From: Pseudomonas putida
GTDB taxonomy: Bacteria > Pseudomonadota > Gammaproteobacteria > Pseudomonadales > Pseudomonadaceae
NCBI RefSeq assembly: GCF_028682635.1
Contig: NZ_JANHLK010000006.1
Coordinates: 270,282 to 334,281, forward strand
Direction of reading: 5' to 3'
Length of the DNA stretch: 64,000 nt
This document shows, in pieces, positions 48,751-57,476 of the stretch. Below the pieces are notes generated by a model. That model worked only from the letters and a program-made list of their open reading frames with translations. It was not told the origin of the DNA and made no database searches. Within the stretch, counting starts at the first letter, position 1. Each line of letters starts with the position of its first letter. The translations under genes were made by a program, and so were the position numbers.

Positions 48751-49463
48751 TGCGTTTTCATCCTCCCCTCGAAGAAGGTCGGCTGATTCGCCGCTACAAA
48801 CGTTTTCTCGCCGACATCGAAACCGTCGATGGCGAGTTGCTGACCATTCACTGCCCCAATACTGGCTCGATGCTCAATTGTCAGGTCGAAGGCGGGCAGG
48901 TCTGGTTCAGCCGCTCCAATGACCCCAAGCGCAAGCTGCCCGGCACCTGGGAAGTCGGCGAGACCCCGCACGGGCGCTTGTTCTGCGTGAACACGGGGCG
49001 GGCCAATGGCCTGGTCGAAGAGGCGCTGCGGGCGGGCGTGATCACCGAGTTGAACGGTTTCACCGAACTGAAACGCGAAGTTGCCTACGGCCAGGAAAGC
49101 AGTCGCATCGATTTCCGCCTCGATTACCCGGGTGGCCCAGCGTACGTGGAGGTCAAAAGCGTCACCTTGGGTTACGACGGCACGCCCGTGGCGGCGTTTC
49201 CCGATGCGGTTACCCAGCGTGGGGCCAAGCATTTGCGTGAATTGGCGCATCTGGCCCGGGACGGGATTCGCGCGGTGCAGTTGTATTGCGTCAATCTCAC
49301 GGGCATCGAGGCCGTGCGGCCGGCTGAAGAGATCGACTCAGCCTACGCCCAGGCCTTGCGCGAAGCCGTGGCGTGCGGAGTTGAAGTGCTGGCCTACGGC
49401 GTACGCCTGAGCCATGAGGAGATGGTGGTGGACCGGCGTCTGCAGGTGTTGCTCGGCGGTTAG
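48750..49463 (+). CDS. sfsA: DNA/RNA nuclease SfsA
   Basis: SfsA was named a sugar fermentation stimulation protein and is now regarded as a nuclease-type protein. The 237 residues match the family; an N-terminal OB-like fold ([20 protein letters not shown]) precedes the PD-(D/E)XK-type part ([10 protein letters not shown]...[11 protein letters not shown]). It begins at the base shared with the preceding stop, and its stop overlaps that of the convergent Rieske gene by four bases. Confidence 0.93.
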   Translation: MRFHPPLEEGRLIRRYKRFLADIETVDGELLTIHCPNTGSMLNCQVEGGQVWFSRSNDPKRKLPGTWEVGETPHGRLFCVNTGRANGLVEEALRAGVITELNGFTELKREVAYGQESSRIDFRLDYPGGPAYVEVKSVTLGYDGTPVAAFPDAVTQRGAKHLRELAHLARDGIRAVQLYCVNLTGIEAVRPAEEIDSAYAQALREAVACGVEVLAYGVRLSHEEMVVDRRLQVLLGG

Positions 49464-49777
49464 AGGCTGACCCAGATGCCTTGCGCGTCTTCGCGGCAAT
49501 CGACACGGGTCAACGATTGCCCTGCGCAAGGGCCGGCGACACATTCGCCATCTTCGATCAGGAACAGGGCGCCATGGGTGGCGCACTGGATCAGGCTGTT
49601 GCTGGGGTCGAGGAACTGGTCGGGGCTCCATTCCAGTCCGACGCCACGGTGCGGGCAGCGGTTGATATAGACGTAGACCTGGCCGCCCCGGCGCACGGCG
49701 AACAGCCTCTGGCCGTCAATGTCGAAACCGCGGCTGCTGGCATCGGCCAACTCGATGCCGGTACAGAGAAATTTCAT
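49460..49777 (-). CDS. Rieske [2Fe-2S] protein
   Basis: A 105-residue single-domain Rieske ferredoxin. The cluster ligands are Cys and His in [10 protein letters not shown] (near 47) and in [10 protein letters not shown] (near 70). Such small proteins act as electron donors to dioxygenases or as nitrite-reductase-like small subunits; the partner is unknown. I chose [12 protein letters not shown] at 49777. It is downstream of the prrF terminator on the same strand. Confidence 0.85.
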   Translation of the reverse strand: MKFLCTGIELADASSRGFDIDGQRLFAVRRGGQVYVYINRCPHRGVGLEWSPDQFLDPSNSLIQCATHGALFLIEDGECVAGPCAGQSLTRVDCREDAQGIWVSL

Positions 49778-49867
49778 GCTGATCCTCAAATGGCGCAATT
49801 GCCCGGTGCGAGCAGAACTCAGGTGCTCAGGATACTTGGCGCAGCGCCGGATGACTTTTCCACAGGC

Positions 49868-49894
49868 AAAAAAAGACCCGGCAAGAGCCGGGTC
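49868..49894 (-). terminator. Terminator of prrF
   Basis: GACCCGGC and GCCGGGTC form an eight-pair stem with a four-base loop; seven A residues on the plus strand (49868-49874) give the U run on the minus strand. Confidence 0.9.
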
Positions 49895-49981
49895 AAATAA
49901 CCGTGATTAGCCTGATGAGGAGATAATCTGAGAGTCCGAACCAAGGGCTTTTCAGAAGATCGACCAGTCTCGCGACCAGTT
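49868..49981 (-). ncRNA. prrF: PrrF-type iron-responsive small RNA
   Basis: The minus strand has a Fur-box promoter, an RNA starting AACTGGTCGCGAG (near 49981), a conserved core with CTCATCAGGCTAATCACGG, and a strong terminator (GACCCGGC/GCCGGGTC followed by seven T, ending 49868). Length is about 113 bases. This matches the PrrF family, which represses iron-using proteins under iron limitation. P. aeruginosa has two tandem copies; here I see one, so it corresponds to one of the separate prrF loci found in fluorescent pseudomonads. Confidence 0.87.
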
Positions 49982-49983
49982 GT

Positions 49984-50015
49984 GATAATCATATCGATTC
50001 TCATTACCAAGTCAA
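49984..50015 (-). promoter_or_regulatory. Fur box overlapping the prrF promoter
   Basis: On the minus strand TTGACT (50010-50015) and TATGAT (49988-49993) are 16 bases apart. Over this lies an imperfect Fur box (GATAATCATATCGATTCTCA, 49984-50003) against the consensus GATAATGATAATCATTATC. Fur with iron would therefore shut off prrF. Confidence 0.75.
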
Positions 50016-50071
50016 CAGGTGATTTTCCATTTCTTCGATTCGTGTCGCACGCTCGTTCCAGGTCCTTGTAT

Positions 50072-50881
50072 TCATTGAGCTCTGCCTGTCGTTTTCAGTG
50101 CCATCAGTTGTGTAACCTGTTTATTCAGCAGGTCGATACGGCGGGCCATGCTCTCGATCAGGCAGCTGGCAATCTTCGGATTGCTCTGGGTGAGGCTCAG
50201 GAACTGGTCCTTGGGAATACGCATTATGGTGCTTGGTTCGCTGGCGATGACCGTAGCGCTGCGTTTCTCGCCGGTAAACACCGCCATGGCGCCGAAAATC
50301 TCGTCCTTGGGCACATCGCCCACTTTGAATCCATCGACAAATGCTTCGGCGTGACCCTCGATGATCACGAACACATGGTCCGCCTCATCGCCCTGATGGA
50401 TCAGCGTTTCGCCGCTGGCGACGCGCTGGAAGCCGTTGGTGGCGCGAAATTCCGGTTGCTTGAGGCGCGCTACGGCATCGGACAGCAGGGCCGTCTGGCC
50501 TGCCATGTATTGCAGGAACAGTTCCGAGCGGGTCGGGTCGGCGTAGATGTGCTGGAACACCTGCGATCGAAGGTAGGGCGTCAGCGCCAGAGGCGTCTTG
50601 CTGCACAGGCGACAGCGCGGCAACCCCGCGTCCTGGCGCAGGCCGATCAGGTCGCCCTGGCGCAGATAGAACAGTGCGCGATCATCGATGCATCCGTGCA
50701 ATCGACCGCTGTCCAGCATGTACAGCTGATCGCTGGGTAGCGCCGCGGCGAGGTCGTCGATGGCAGGAAACTCGACGGCGGGCCCACTCGGTGCCAACCC
50801 CTGCAACAGGCGGGCAGGGAGGTTTTGCAGTCGATTGATCAGTGTTTCGGCGTAAGCCGGTTGTTCCCCGAGTAAGTACAT
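50072..50881 (-). CDS. Cyclic-nucleotide-binding domain protein
   Basis: A 269-residue protein. The C-terminal half is a cNMP-binding beta-roll (FQRVASGETLIHQGDEADHVFVIIEG...GDVPKDEIFGAMAVFTGEKRSATVIA, residues about 150-240), ending in a short helix without the helix-turn-helix of Crp/Fnr. The N-terminal half resembles a degenerate second cNMP domain and has a CRLC motif. It is probably not a DNA-binding regulator; the partner is unknown. It is followed by the prrF locus on the same strand. Confidence 0.75.
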   Translation of the reverse strand: MYLLGEQPAYAETLINRLQNLPARLLQGLAPSGPAVEFPAIDDLAAALPSDQLYMLDSGRLHGCIDDRALFYLRQGDLIGLRQDAGLPRCRLCSKTPLALTPYLRSQVFQHIYADPTRSELFLQYMAGQTALLSDAVARLKQPEFRATNGFQRVASGETLIHQGDEADHVFVIIEGHAEAFVDGFKVGDVPKDEIFGAMAVFTGEKRSATVIASEPSTIMRIPKDQFLSLTQSNPKIASCLIESMARRIDLLNKQVTQLMALKTTGRAQ

Positions 50882-50897
50882 GGCGAGCGGTACTCGT

Positions 50898-51170
50898 TCA
50901 ATTCTTGTGGCGTGACGAGATGGCTTCGAGTTGTTTGTTCAAGGCTTCCTTGCGTTCGGCGGGAATGTCGTTCCAGTGCACGTCCATCAACGCGCCTTCG
51001 ATTGCGTACAACAACACCTTGGACGCCCGAAACCCGCGCGTGCGCACGGCCCGATAGGCATCCACCGCCCCCAGGCGACGCAAGTCCGAGGCGCTGTGGA
51101 TGCCCACGGCATGCAGCCACTGCGCCGACGTCTTGCCAAGATTCTTCAGGTGTTGCAGTTCATCATTCAT
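50898..51170 (-). CDS. TfoX C-terminal-domain protein
   Basis: A 90-residue protein matching the TfoX/Sxy C-terminal domain, a helix-hairpin-helix type fold (LKNLGKTSAQWLHAVGIHSASDLRRLGAVDAYRAV). It lacks the N-terminal domain of the competence regulator TfoX. I chose ATG 51170 with GGAGG four bases upstream. The function is unknown. It lies 16 bases upstream of the cNMP-domain gene, in the same direction. The gap 51174-51413 shows nothing I can name. Confidence 0.8.
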   Translation of the reverse strand: MNDELQHLKNLGKTSAQWLHAVGIHSASDLRRLGAVDAYRAVRTRGFRASKVLLYAIEGALMDVHWNDIPAERKEALNKQLEAISSRHKN

Positions 51171-51413
51171 CAAGCCTCCTTGCGATGGCCGAATGGTGCG
51201 TGGGCAAGCTTCTGAGGAGTGTAGCCATCAGTAGGAAAAGCGTGATTGTTTGCTCGTTTTTGACGCAAACGCTTCTAAGAGGGTGCAGGCGCGAGTGCTT
51301 CGAAAAGCTGCGAAGAGGAGGGTAAGGATGATAAAAACGATAGAATTTCAGGAAAAAAAGCACGCAGTCAAGCGCGAGGCGAGGGCGCTGGACTTGTCAA
51401 TTCAGACGGGCGA

Positions 51414-51758
51414 TCAGCGGGTGCGATAACGCAGGCGCGTACCGAAGTTCATCGACATCAGGATTTCGTCGGCGCTCAGTTCCACCGGGAAGTAGGCGCC
51501 GGAAATCTGCGCGTGGGCGAGGCTCGCCCCTTCAAGCGATGCGTTGCGAAAATCGATGCCGCGCAAATCGGCGGAGCGGAAATAGGCGTCGGTGAAGTCG
51601 ATGCCGTCGGCGTTCAGTTCGCGCAGGTCCAGGCCGCGGAAATCACCACCGACCATGTCGATAGGCCCTTGCTCGGGGCGTTCTTTATTGAAGCCCGCGA
51701 TGTCGTCTTTGTGCAGCAAGGCGTAGAGCGGGGTGTCGAGCAGTTTCGGTTGGCTCAT
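51414..51758 (-). CDS. Pentapeptide-repeat protein
   Basis: A 114-residue protein with a short run of pentapeptide repeats (A/C/S/V-D/N-L-X-X type: DFRGLDLRELNADGIDFTDAYFRSADLRGIDFRNASLEGASLAHAQ), residues about 37-85, that form a small right-handed quadrilateral beta-helix. Proteins of this type are mostly of unknown role; some protect gyrase. It stands alone on the minus strand. Confidence 0.82.
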   Translation of the reverse strand: MSQPKLLDTPLYALLHKDDIAGFNKERPEQGPIDMVGGDFRGLDLRELNADGIDFTDAYFRSADLRGIDFRNASLEGASLAHAQISGAYFPVELSADEILMSMNFGTRLRYRTR

Positions 51759-51849
51759 TTTGCGTCACCTGTTGGATTCATGACGCGAGTGTAGTGCCAC
51801 TATCTAAAAGCCGCGAAGCCGGGGCAGGCTTCACGGCCCAAAGGTTTGC

Positions 51850-53406
51850 TTACAGTCCCGGCAGGCGCTGGCGAATCTGTTCCACCACCGTGTCGAGGGT
51901 GCCGCTTTCATTGGTCTGTACGCGCTTGCTGCAGAGAATTTCTGCAGGCGTCAACGCTTCACGGCTGGCTTGCTGGGCTTCGATCACTGCCAGGGTAGCG
52001 TCGGACGGATCCTTCTTGTCGACCTGGCGCAGGGCCAGCCAGCTCTCGATCACTGCTTGCGGTGCATTGCAGTCAAGGATCAGGAACGGTGCGCCGGTTG
52101 CCTCGGCCACTTTCGCCGCGCTGTCGCGCTGCGCATGCTTGAGGTAAGTGGCGTCGACCACCACCGGGAACCCGGCGTGCAGGATCACCGCGGCAATGTC
52201 GTGCAGGCGCTGGTAGGTCGCGGCGCTGGCGTCAGCGCTGTAAATGCCGGCCTGCAGGTCATTGGCCACGGTTTGCTCGCCGAACAGACGCTTGCGTTCG
52301 ACATCGGAGCGCAGGCGAATCGCCCCCAGTGCTTCCACCAGGCGCATCGCCACGTGGCTTTTGCCCACGGCGGACACACCGTGGGTGATGGCCATGAAAC
52401 GCGAAGGGATGGTGCTGTAGCTTTCCGCCAGGTTGGCGTAGTTGCGGTATTGGCGCAGTGTCGTGGCGCGCTGTACCGGGGTCGCCTCGGCCGGCATGCT
52501 GAACAGACTTACCTTGGCGCGAACCAGGGCGCGGTAGGCCTTATAGAAGTTGAGCAGTTCCAGGCCCTGGTAATCGCCGGTCAGCTCCAGGTATTGGCTG
52601 ATGAAGCGACGGGCCAGGCACTTCAGGCCGCGGTCTTCGAGGTCCATCGCCAGGAACGCGGTGTCGGCGTACACGTCGGTGAAGCGGAACGGTTCGTTGA
52701 ATTCGATGCAGTCGAAGATCACGACCTGGCCGTCAATCACCGTAGCGTTGCCCAAGTGGATATCACCGTGGCATTCGCGAATGAAACCCTCGGCCTTGCG
52801 CTGGCTGAACAGTGGCTTGAGGCGTTCGAAGCTGCTGTCGGCCCAGGCCTGCAGGGCGTCCAGTTGCAGCAGGTCGGCCTTGTCGCTGAGGAAGGGGCGA
52901 ATCTGCTCGAAGTTTTGCCGCACAGGGGCCATGACACTGTCCGGGGTCCCGGCTTCGTGTTCTGCCGGCACGCGCGGTGCGTCAAGGTGGAAGCGGGCGA
53001 TCTGGTCAGCCATCTGGTCGACGTGCGCGGGCGTCAATTCGCCGTTGGCTTGCAGCGTGCTGAGCAAACCGTCCTGGCCAAACTGGCGCATTTTCAGGGC
53101 GTACTCGATGGCAGGACCTTCGCCGCCCAGTTGCGGTGCTTCGGCGCTACCGGTGATCGGCAGCACTTCGAGATAAAGATCCTGGGTCAGGCGCTGGTTC
53201 AGGCGCAGCTCTTCAGCGCAGAAATGCCCGCGAGCCTCGAGGGTGGTGAAGTCGAGGAAGCCGAAGTTCATCGGCTTCTTCACTTTATAAGCAAAGGGGC
53301 CGGTAAGCACGACCCAGGAAATGTGGGTCTCGATGACCTTGAATCCATCTACAGGATGCGGGTAGAGGGCCTTGTTTTGCAGGGCGGCGATCAGGGACTG
53401 GCTCAC
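51850..53406 (-). CDS. Aminoglycoside-phosphotransferase-like / P-loop kinase fusion
   Basis: A 518-residue two-domain protein. Residues about 1-330 resemble COG2187 (APH-like) with the catalytic loop CHGDIHLGNATVIDG and the metal-binding IFDCIEFNE. Residues about 335-518 form an AAA/zeta-toxin-like kinase (COG0645) with a Walker A of the form HGVSAVGKS. The start is GTG 53406. The partner and substrates are unknown. It is divergent from mrcB. Confidence 0.78.
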   Translation of the reverse strand: MSQSLIAALQNKALYPHPVDGFKVIETHISWVVLTGPFAYKVKKPMNFGFLDFTTLEARGHFCAEELRLNQRLTQDLYLEVLPITGSAEAPQLGGEGPAIEYALKMRQFGQDGLLSTLQANGELTPAHVDQMADQIARFHLDAPRVPAEHEAGTPDSVMAPVRQNFEQIRPFLSDKADLLQLDALQAWADSSFERLKPLFSQRKAEGFIRECHGDIHLGNATVIDGQVVIFDCIEFNEPFRFTDVYADTAFLAMDLEDRGLKCLARRFISQYLELTGDYQGLELLNFYKAYRALVRAKVSLFSMPAEATPVQRATTLRQYRNYANLAESYSTIPSRFMAITHGVSAVGKSHVAMRLVEALGAIRLRSDVERKRLFGEQTVANDLQAGIYSADASAATYQRLHDIAAVILHAGFPVVVDATYLKHAQRDSAAKVAEATGAPFLILDCNAPQAVIESWLALRQVDKKDPSDATLAVIEAQQASREALTPAEILCSKRVQTNESGTLDTVVEQIRQRLPGL

Positions 53407-53487
53407 AGGCGATCCTTAAGAGTCGGAAAAAATTCAGGTCGTCATTATGGCGTCTAGCCAGCCTAACGCAAACTTGCGGGCCTCCTG

Positions 53488-53521
53488 TTGAGTATGAATA
53501 AAGTGCGTATAATCCGCCGCC
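53488..53521 (+). promoter_or_regulatory. Putative promoter of mrcB
   Basis: TATAAT at 53508-53513 lies nine bases before the mrcB ATG. The best minus-35 candidates (TTGAGT at 53488-53493) are only 14 bases away, so the match is partial. If this is the promoter, transcription would start at or next to the ATG, giving a leaderless message. Confidence 0.4.
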
Positions 53522-55843
53522 ATGACTCGTACTCGATCCCCCCGTACCCCAAAAAAACCACCCTCCAGAGGCCTGCGGCCCTGGCTGGGCTGGGCCCTTA
53601 AACTCAGCCTGGTCGGCCTCGTGGTGCTGGCCGGGTTCGCCGTGTACCTCGATGCCATCGTGCAGGAGAAGTTCTCCGGCAAGCGCTGGACCATTCCGGC
53701 CAAGGTCTACGCGCGCCCGCTCGAGCTGTTCGTCGGACAAAAGCTGAGCAGGGACGATTTTCTCACCGAGCTCGATGCCTTGGGCTATCGCCGTGAAAGC
53801 GTGGCCAACGGTCCGGGTGCGGCGTCGGTCAACGGCAATACCGTCGATCTGAATACCCGTGGCTTCCAGTTCTATGAGGGTATGGAGCAAGCGCAGCCGG
53901 TGCGTGTGCGCTTCTCGGGTGATTACGTGGCCGAGCTGTCGTCGACCAAGGGCTCGAAGTTGTCGGTGGTGCGCCTGGAGCCGCTGCTGATCGGCGGCCT
54001 GTACCCGAAAAACCTCGAAGACCGGATCCTGATCAAGATCGACCAGGTGCCGCCGTATCTGCTCGAAACCCTGGTCGCTGTCGAGGACCGTGATTTCTAT
54101 CACCACTTTGGTGTTTCGCCGAAGTCGATCGCCCGTGCGATCTGGGTCAACGGTTCATCGGGCCGCATGCGCCAGGGTGGCAGTACCCTGACTCAACAGC
54201 TGGTCAAGAACTTCTACCTGACCAACGAGCGCAGCCTGAGCCGTAAGCTGACCGAAGCGATGATGGCGCTGCTGCTCGAACTGCACTACGACAAGCGTGA
54301 AATCCTCGAGGCTTACCTCAACGAGGTGTTTGTCGGCCAGGACGGTCAACGCGCGGTGCACGGTTTCGGGTTGGCCAGCCAGTTCTTCTTCAGTCAGCCT
54401 CTGGCCGAGCTCAAGCTGCATCAGGTGGCCTTGCTGGTCGGCATGGTCAAGGGGCCATCCTCCTACAACCCGCGCCGCTATCCGGAGCGTGCACTCGAGC
54501 GGCGTAACCTGGTGCTCGATGTGCTGCAGGAACAGGGCGTTGCCACGGCCGAGCAAGTCGAAGCGGCGAAGAAAATGCCGCTGGGCGTGACCAAGCGCGG
54601 CAGCCTGGCGGACAGCTCGTTCCCTGGCTTCCTGGACCTGGTCAAGCGCCAGCTGCGCGAAGATTACCGCGACGAAGACTTGACCGAGGAGGGGCTGCGG
54701 ATCTTTACCAGCTTCGATCCGATCCTGCAGATGAAAGCCGAAGCGTCGGTCAATGACACCTTCAAGCGCCTCTCCGGCCGCAAGGGGTCGGATGATGTCG
54801 AGGCGGCCATGGTCGTGACCAACCCGGAAACCGGTGAGGTGCAGGCGATGATCGGCAGTCGCCAGGCCAGCTTTGCCGGGTTCAACCGGGCGCTGGACGC
54901 GGTGCGGCCGATCGGCTCGTTGATCAAGCCGGCGGTTTATCTGACGGCGCTGGAAAAACCCAGCCAGTACACATTGACCAGTTGGCTGTCGGATGAGTCC
55001 TTCTCGGTCAAGGGCGCGGACGGCCAGGTCTGGAAACCACAGAACTACGATCGCCGCTCCCACGGCACGGTTTTCCTTTATCAAGGGCTGGCGCACTCCT
55101 ACAACCTGTCGACCGCGCGCCTGGGCCTGGCCGTGGGCGTGCCGAATGTCCTCAAGACACTCGGGCGCCTGGGTGTCAGCCGCGAGTTCCCGGCCTTCCC
55201 GTCGATGTTGTTGGGTGCCGGCGGCATGACCCCGATCGAAGTGGCAACCATGTACCAGACGCTCGCCAACGGTGGTTTCAATACGCCAATGCGCGGGATT
55301 CGCAGTGTATTGACGGCTGAAGGCGAGCCGCTCAAGCGCTATCCGTTCCAGATCCAGCAGCGTTTCGACCCGGCGTCGATCTACCTGATCCAGAGCGCTA
55401 TGCAGCGGGTCATGCGCGAGGGTACCGGCAGCTCGGTTTACAACGTGTTACCAAAGACTTTGACCCTGGCCGGCAAGACCGGGACCAGTAACGACTCGCG
55501 GGACAGTTGGTTCGCCGGGTTCAGTCAGGACTTGCTGGCGGTGGTCTGGTTGGGGCGCGACGATAACGGCAAGACCCCGTTCACCGGTGCCACCGGTGCG
55601 TTGCAGGTCTGGACCAGCTTCATGCGCAAGGCCGACCCGTTGCCGCTGGACATGCCGCAGCCGGATAATATCGTTCAGGCCTGGGTCGATTCGCGCACCG
55701 GACAAGGTTCCGACGCCGGTTGCCCGGGCGCCGTGCAGATGCCGTATATTCGCGGCAGCGAACCGCCTCCCGGTGCCGCTTGCGGTGGCGAAAGCCCTTC
55801 CGGCGAAACGGTGATGGATTGGGTCAAGGGCTGGATGAATTAA
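53522..55843 (+). CDS. mrcB: Penicillin-binding protein 1B (bifunctional)
   Basis: PBP1b polymerises glycan strands and crosslinks peptidoglycan. The 773-residue protein has an N-terminal cytoplasmic tail and one membrane helix (about 25-45), a transglycosylase domain with EDRDFYHHFG and QGGSTLTQQLVKN (near 190-230), and a transpeptidase domain with SLIK (Ser-x-x-Lys), SYN and KTGT. No Shine-Dalgarno sequence is visible before the ATG. The probable activator lpoP follows directly. Confidence 0.94.
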   Translation: MTRTRSPRTPKKPPSRGLRPWLGWALKLSLVGLVVLAGFAVYLDAIVQEKFSGKRWTIPAKVYARPLELFVGQKLSRDDFLTELDALGYRRESVANGPGAASVNGNTVDLNTRGFQFYEGMEQAQPVRVRFSGDYVAELSSTKGSKLSVVRLEPLLIGGLYPKNLEDRILIKIDQVPPYLLETLVAVEDRDFYHHFGVSPKSIARAIWVNGSSGRMRQGGSTLTQQLVKNFYLTNERSLSRKLTEAMMALLLELHYDKREILEAYLNEVFVGQDGQRAVHGFGLASQFFFSQPLAELKLHQVALLVGMVKGPSSYNPRRYPERALERRNLVLDVLQEQGVATAEQVEAAKKMPLGVTKRGSLADSSFPGFLDLVKRQLREDYRDEDLTEEGLRIFTSFDPILQMKAEASVNDTFKRLSGRKGSDDVEAAMVVTNPETGEVQAMIGSRQASFAGFNRALDAVRPIGSLIKPAVYLTALEKPSQYTLTSWLSDESFSVKGADGQVWKPQNYDRRSHGTVFLYQGLAHSYNLSTARLGLAVGVPNVLKTLGRLGVSREFPAFPSMLLGAGGMTPIEVATMYQTLANGGFNTPMRGIRSVLTAEGEPLKRYPFQIQQRFDPASIYLIQSAMQRVMREGTGSSVYNVLPKTLTLAGKTGTSNDSRDSWFAGFSQDLLAVVWLGRDDNGKTPFTGATGALQVWTSFMRKADPLPLDMPQPDNIVQAWVDSRTGQGSDAGCPGAVQMPYIRGSEPPPGAACGGESPSGETVMDWVKGWMN

Positions 55844-55859
55844 GCAAAGAGGGTTTCAA

Positions 55860-56612
55860 GTGAACAAGTGGTTGATTCCAGCGGTTACCGCCGTGGCTTT
55901 GCTCAGCGGCTGCTCCACGGTGCAGCGCGGCTCGATTCCGGTGGAGGACTCCGGCACCAGGGTTTCCAACAGCGAGCGCGTATCGGCGAACGGCGGATAC
56001 CGTCAGACGACGGTGCAACGTCCTGTGCAGTCCAGGCCTCAGGAGATTCCACAAGGCGATACCGGTGTGGTCGTGATGGTGCCAGGTGGTGGTGCGGTGG
56101 CGTCGGCACCGATCAGCACTGGTCCAATTACTCCGGGGCCCATTACTCCAGGACCAATAACGCCAGGCCCGATCGACACGTCGCCTGTACAGTCGGCACC
56201 GGTCAATCAGGGCAGCTACAGCATGCCGTCGACGCCGAGCGGTATTCCGTCGGCCAGTAGTTCCGGTGGCCTGTCCGCCGACGAGCAACTGGACGGTCCG
56301 GTACTGGCCCTGTTGACCACCGCTCAGCAACAACAGGCCAGCGGCGACCTCAATGGCGCTTCGTCCAGCCTCGAACGTGCCCAGCGTGTGGCCCCGCGTG
56401 AGCCGCAAGTGCTGTATCGCCTGGCACAAGTGCGCATGGCCCAAGGCGATGCGCCGCAAGCCGAGCAATTTGCCCGCCGTGGCCTGACCTTCGCCAACGG
56501 CCGTCCGGCACTTCAAGCCAGCCTGTGGGAACTGATCGCCCAGGCGCGTGAGAAGCAGGGCGACTCCTCGGGCGCGGCACTGGCTCGTCAGAAAGCCAAG
56601 GTCACGTCGTAA
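55860..56612 (+). CDS. lpoP: Lipoprotein activator of PBP1b, LpoP-like (TPR)
   Basis: A 250-residue lipoprotein: signal peptide with LLSGC lipobox (Cys about residue 18), a disordered Pro/Gly linker with repeats GPITPGPITPGPI (near 82-100), and a C-terminal TPR domain (about 135-245). In P. aeruginosa the TPR lipoprotein LpoP, encoded next to the PBP1b gene, activates PBP1b; gene order and domain plan agree here. GTG 55860 follows GAGGG. It starts 16 bases after mrcB and overlaps the next gene by one base. Confidence 0.83.
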   Translation: MNKWLIPAVTAVALLSGCSTVQRGSIPVEDSGTRVSNSERVSANGGYRQTTVQRPVQSRPQEIPQGDTGVVVMVPGGGAVASAPISTGPITPGPITPGPITPGPIDTSPVQSAPVNQGSYSMPSTPSGIPSASSSGGLSADEQLDGPVLALLTTAQQQQASGDLNGASSSLERAQRVAPREPQVLYRLAQVRMAQGDAPQAEQFARRGLTFANGRPALQASLWELIAQAREKQGDSSGAALARQKAKVTS

Positions 56613-56947
56613 TGGATGCACGCTTTCTAAAAATCGCCGATCAGCTACTGCTGATCGAGCGTGAATTGCGCGTGCAAGGGTGGTGGGACGAAGTTCCACC
56701 CTCCGCTGAAGCGCTGTCCAGTGTTGAGCCGTTTTCGGTCGATACACTGGACTTCGAGCAGTGGCTGCAATGGATCTTCCTGCCGCGCATGAAGATGATC
56801 CTCGAGCAGGACCTGCCATTGCCGAACGCATCGGGCATCCAGGAAATGGCGGAAATGGTCTTCGCCGGACGCAATGTCCAGGGCAGGGATCGCCAGCTAC
56901 AGGTGTTGCTCAAAGAGTTCGATCAACTGATCACTGCCTCCCGCTAA
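56612..56947 (+). CDS. YqcC-family protein
   Basis: A 111-residue protein of the YqcC (tRNA-related, DUF446) family, with the motifs IERELRVQGWWDEVPPS and FEQWLQWIFLPRMKMILE that are characteristic. In several genomes the gene lies next to truC; here it is the third gene of the mrcB operon. The function is unknown. It starts at the base that ends lpoP. Confidence 0.85.
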   Translation: MDARFLKIADQLLLIERELRVQGWWDEVPPSAEALSSVEPFSVDTLDFEQWLQWIFLPRMKMILEQDLPLPNASGIQEMAEMVFAGRNVQGRDRQLQVLLKEFDQLITASR

Positions 56948-56973
56948 CCCCGACCTGTGGGGCCTGCGGGAAC

Positions 56974-57057
56974 CTGTAGGAGCTGTCTCGTGGAACGAGG
57001 CTGCGATCTTTTCAAAGATCAAGAGATCGCAGCCTCGTTCCACGAGACAGCTCCTAC
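56974..57057. repeat. REPIN at the DUF4124 gene end
   Basis: CTGTAGGAGCTGTCTCGTGG and its inverted copy ending CCACGAGACAGCTCCTAC enclose a short centre. The element supplies the stop codon (TAG at 57054-57056 on the minus strand) of the DUF4124 gene. Confidence 0.85.
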
Positions 57058-57476
57058 ATGCAGTTGTCGGCAATCTGTTTCTGCGTTTCGCCGATGCGCT
57101 CCTGACGTTGCGTGTCATCAAGGCGTCGCATCTGGCCATCCACTTCCTCTCTCAAGCGCGGATTATTCTGCAACTGCGCCAGGTTGGTTCGTGCCTGTTC
57201 GCAGAAAGCCCTCAATTGATTCTGTTGCTCGGCCACCTGCTTTTTCACCGACTTGTCGATGGCCTGCTGGTCGCCAATGGCGCCGCTGTGCGCGGCGGCG
57301 CCGGATATTCCAGAGGAGGAGGCGGGCGTGACGAGGGTTGTGGCTGGCTGATCCCTGGGCGGTTGCGCATCGAAATGGGTAACGCCCTGGGCGTCTACCC
57401 ACTGGTAAATTTGCGCGGCCAGGGACAGCGGGCTGAGGGCGGCCATCAGGCCGGCGATGAAGAAGTGCGTACGCAT
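57054..57476 (-). CDS. DUF4124 periplasmic protein
   Basis: A 140-residue exported protein with a signal peptide (MRTHFFIAGLMAALSPLSLAA) and a DUF4124 domain (QIYQWVDAQGVTHFDAQPP) often found in small gammaproteobacterial periplasmic proteins; the rest is a helical region with a Gln-rich part. The function is unknown. Its last codons reach into a REPIN that provides the stop. Confidence 0.78.
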   Translation of the reverse strand: MRTHFFIAGLMAALSPLSLAAQIYQWVDAQGVTHFDAQPPRDQPATTLVTPASSSGISGAAAHSGAIGDQQAIDKSVKKQVAEQQNQLRAFCEQARTNLAQLQNNPRLREEVDGQMRRLDDTQRQERIGETQKQIADNCM

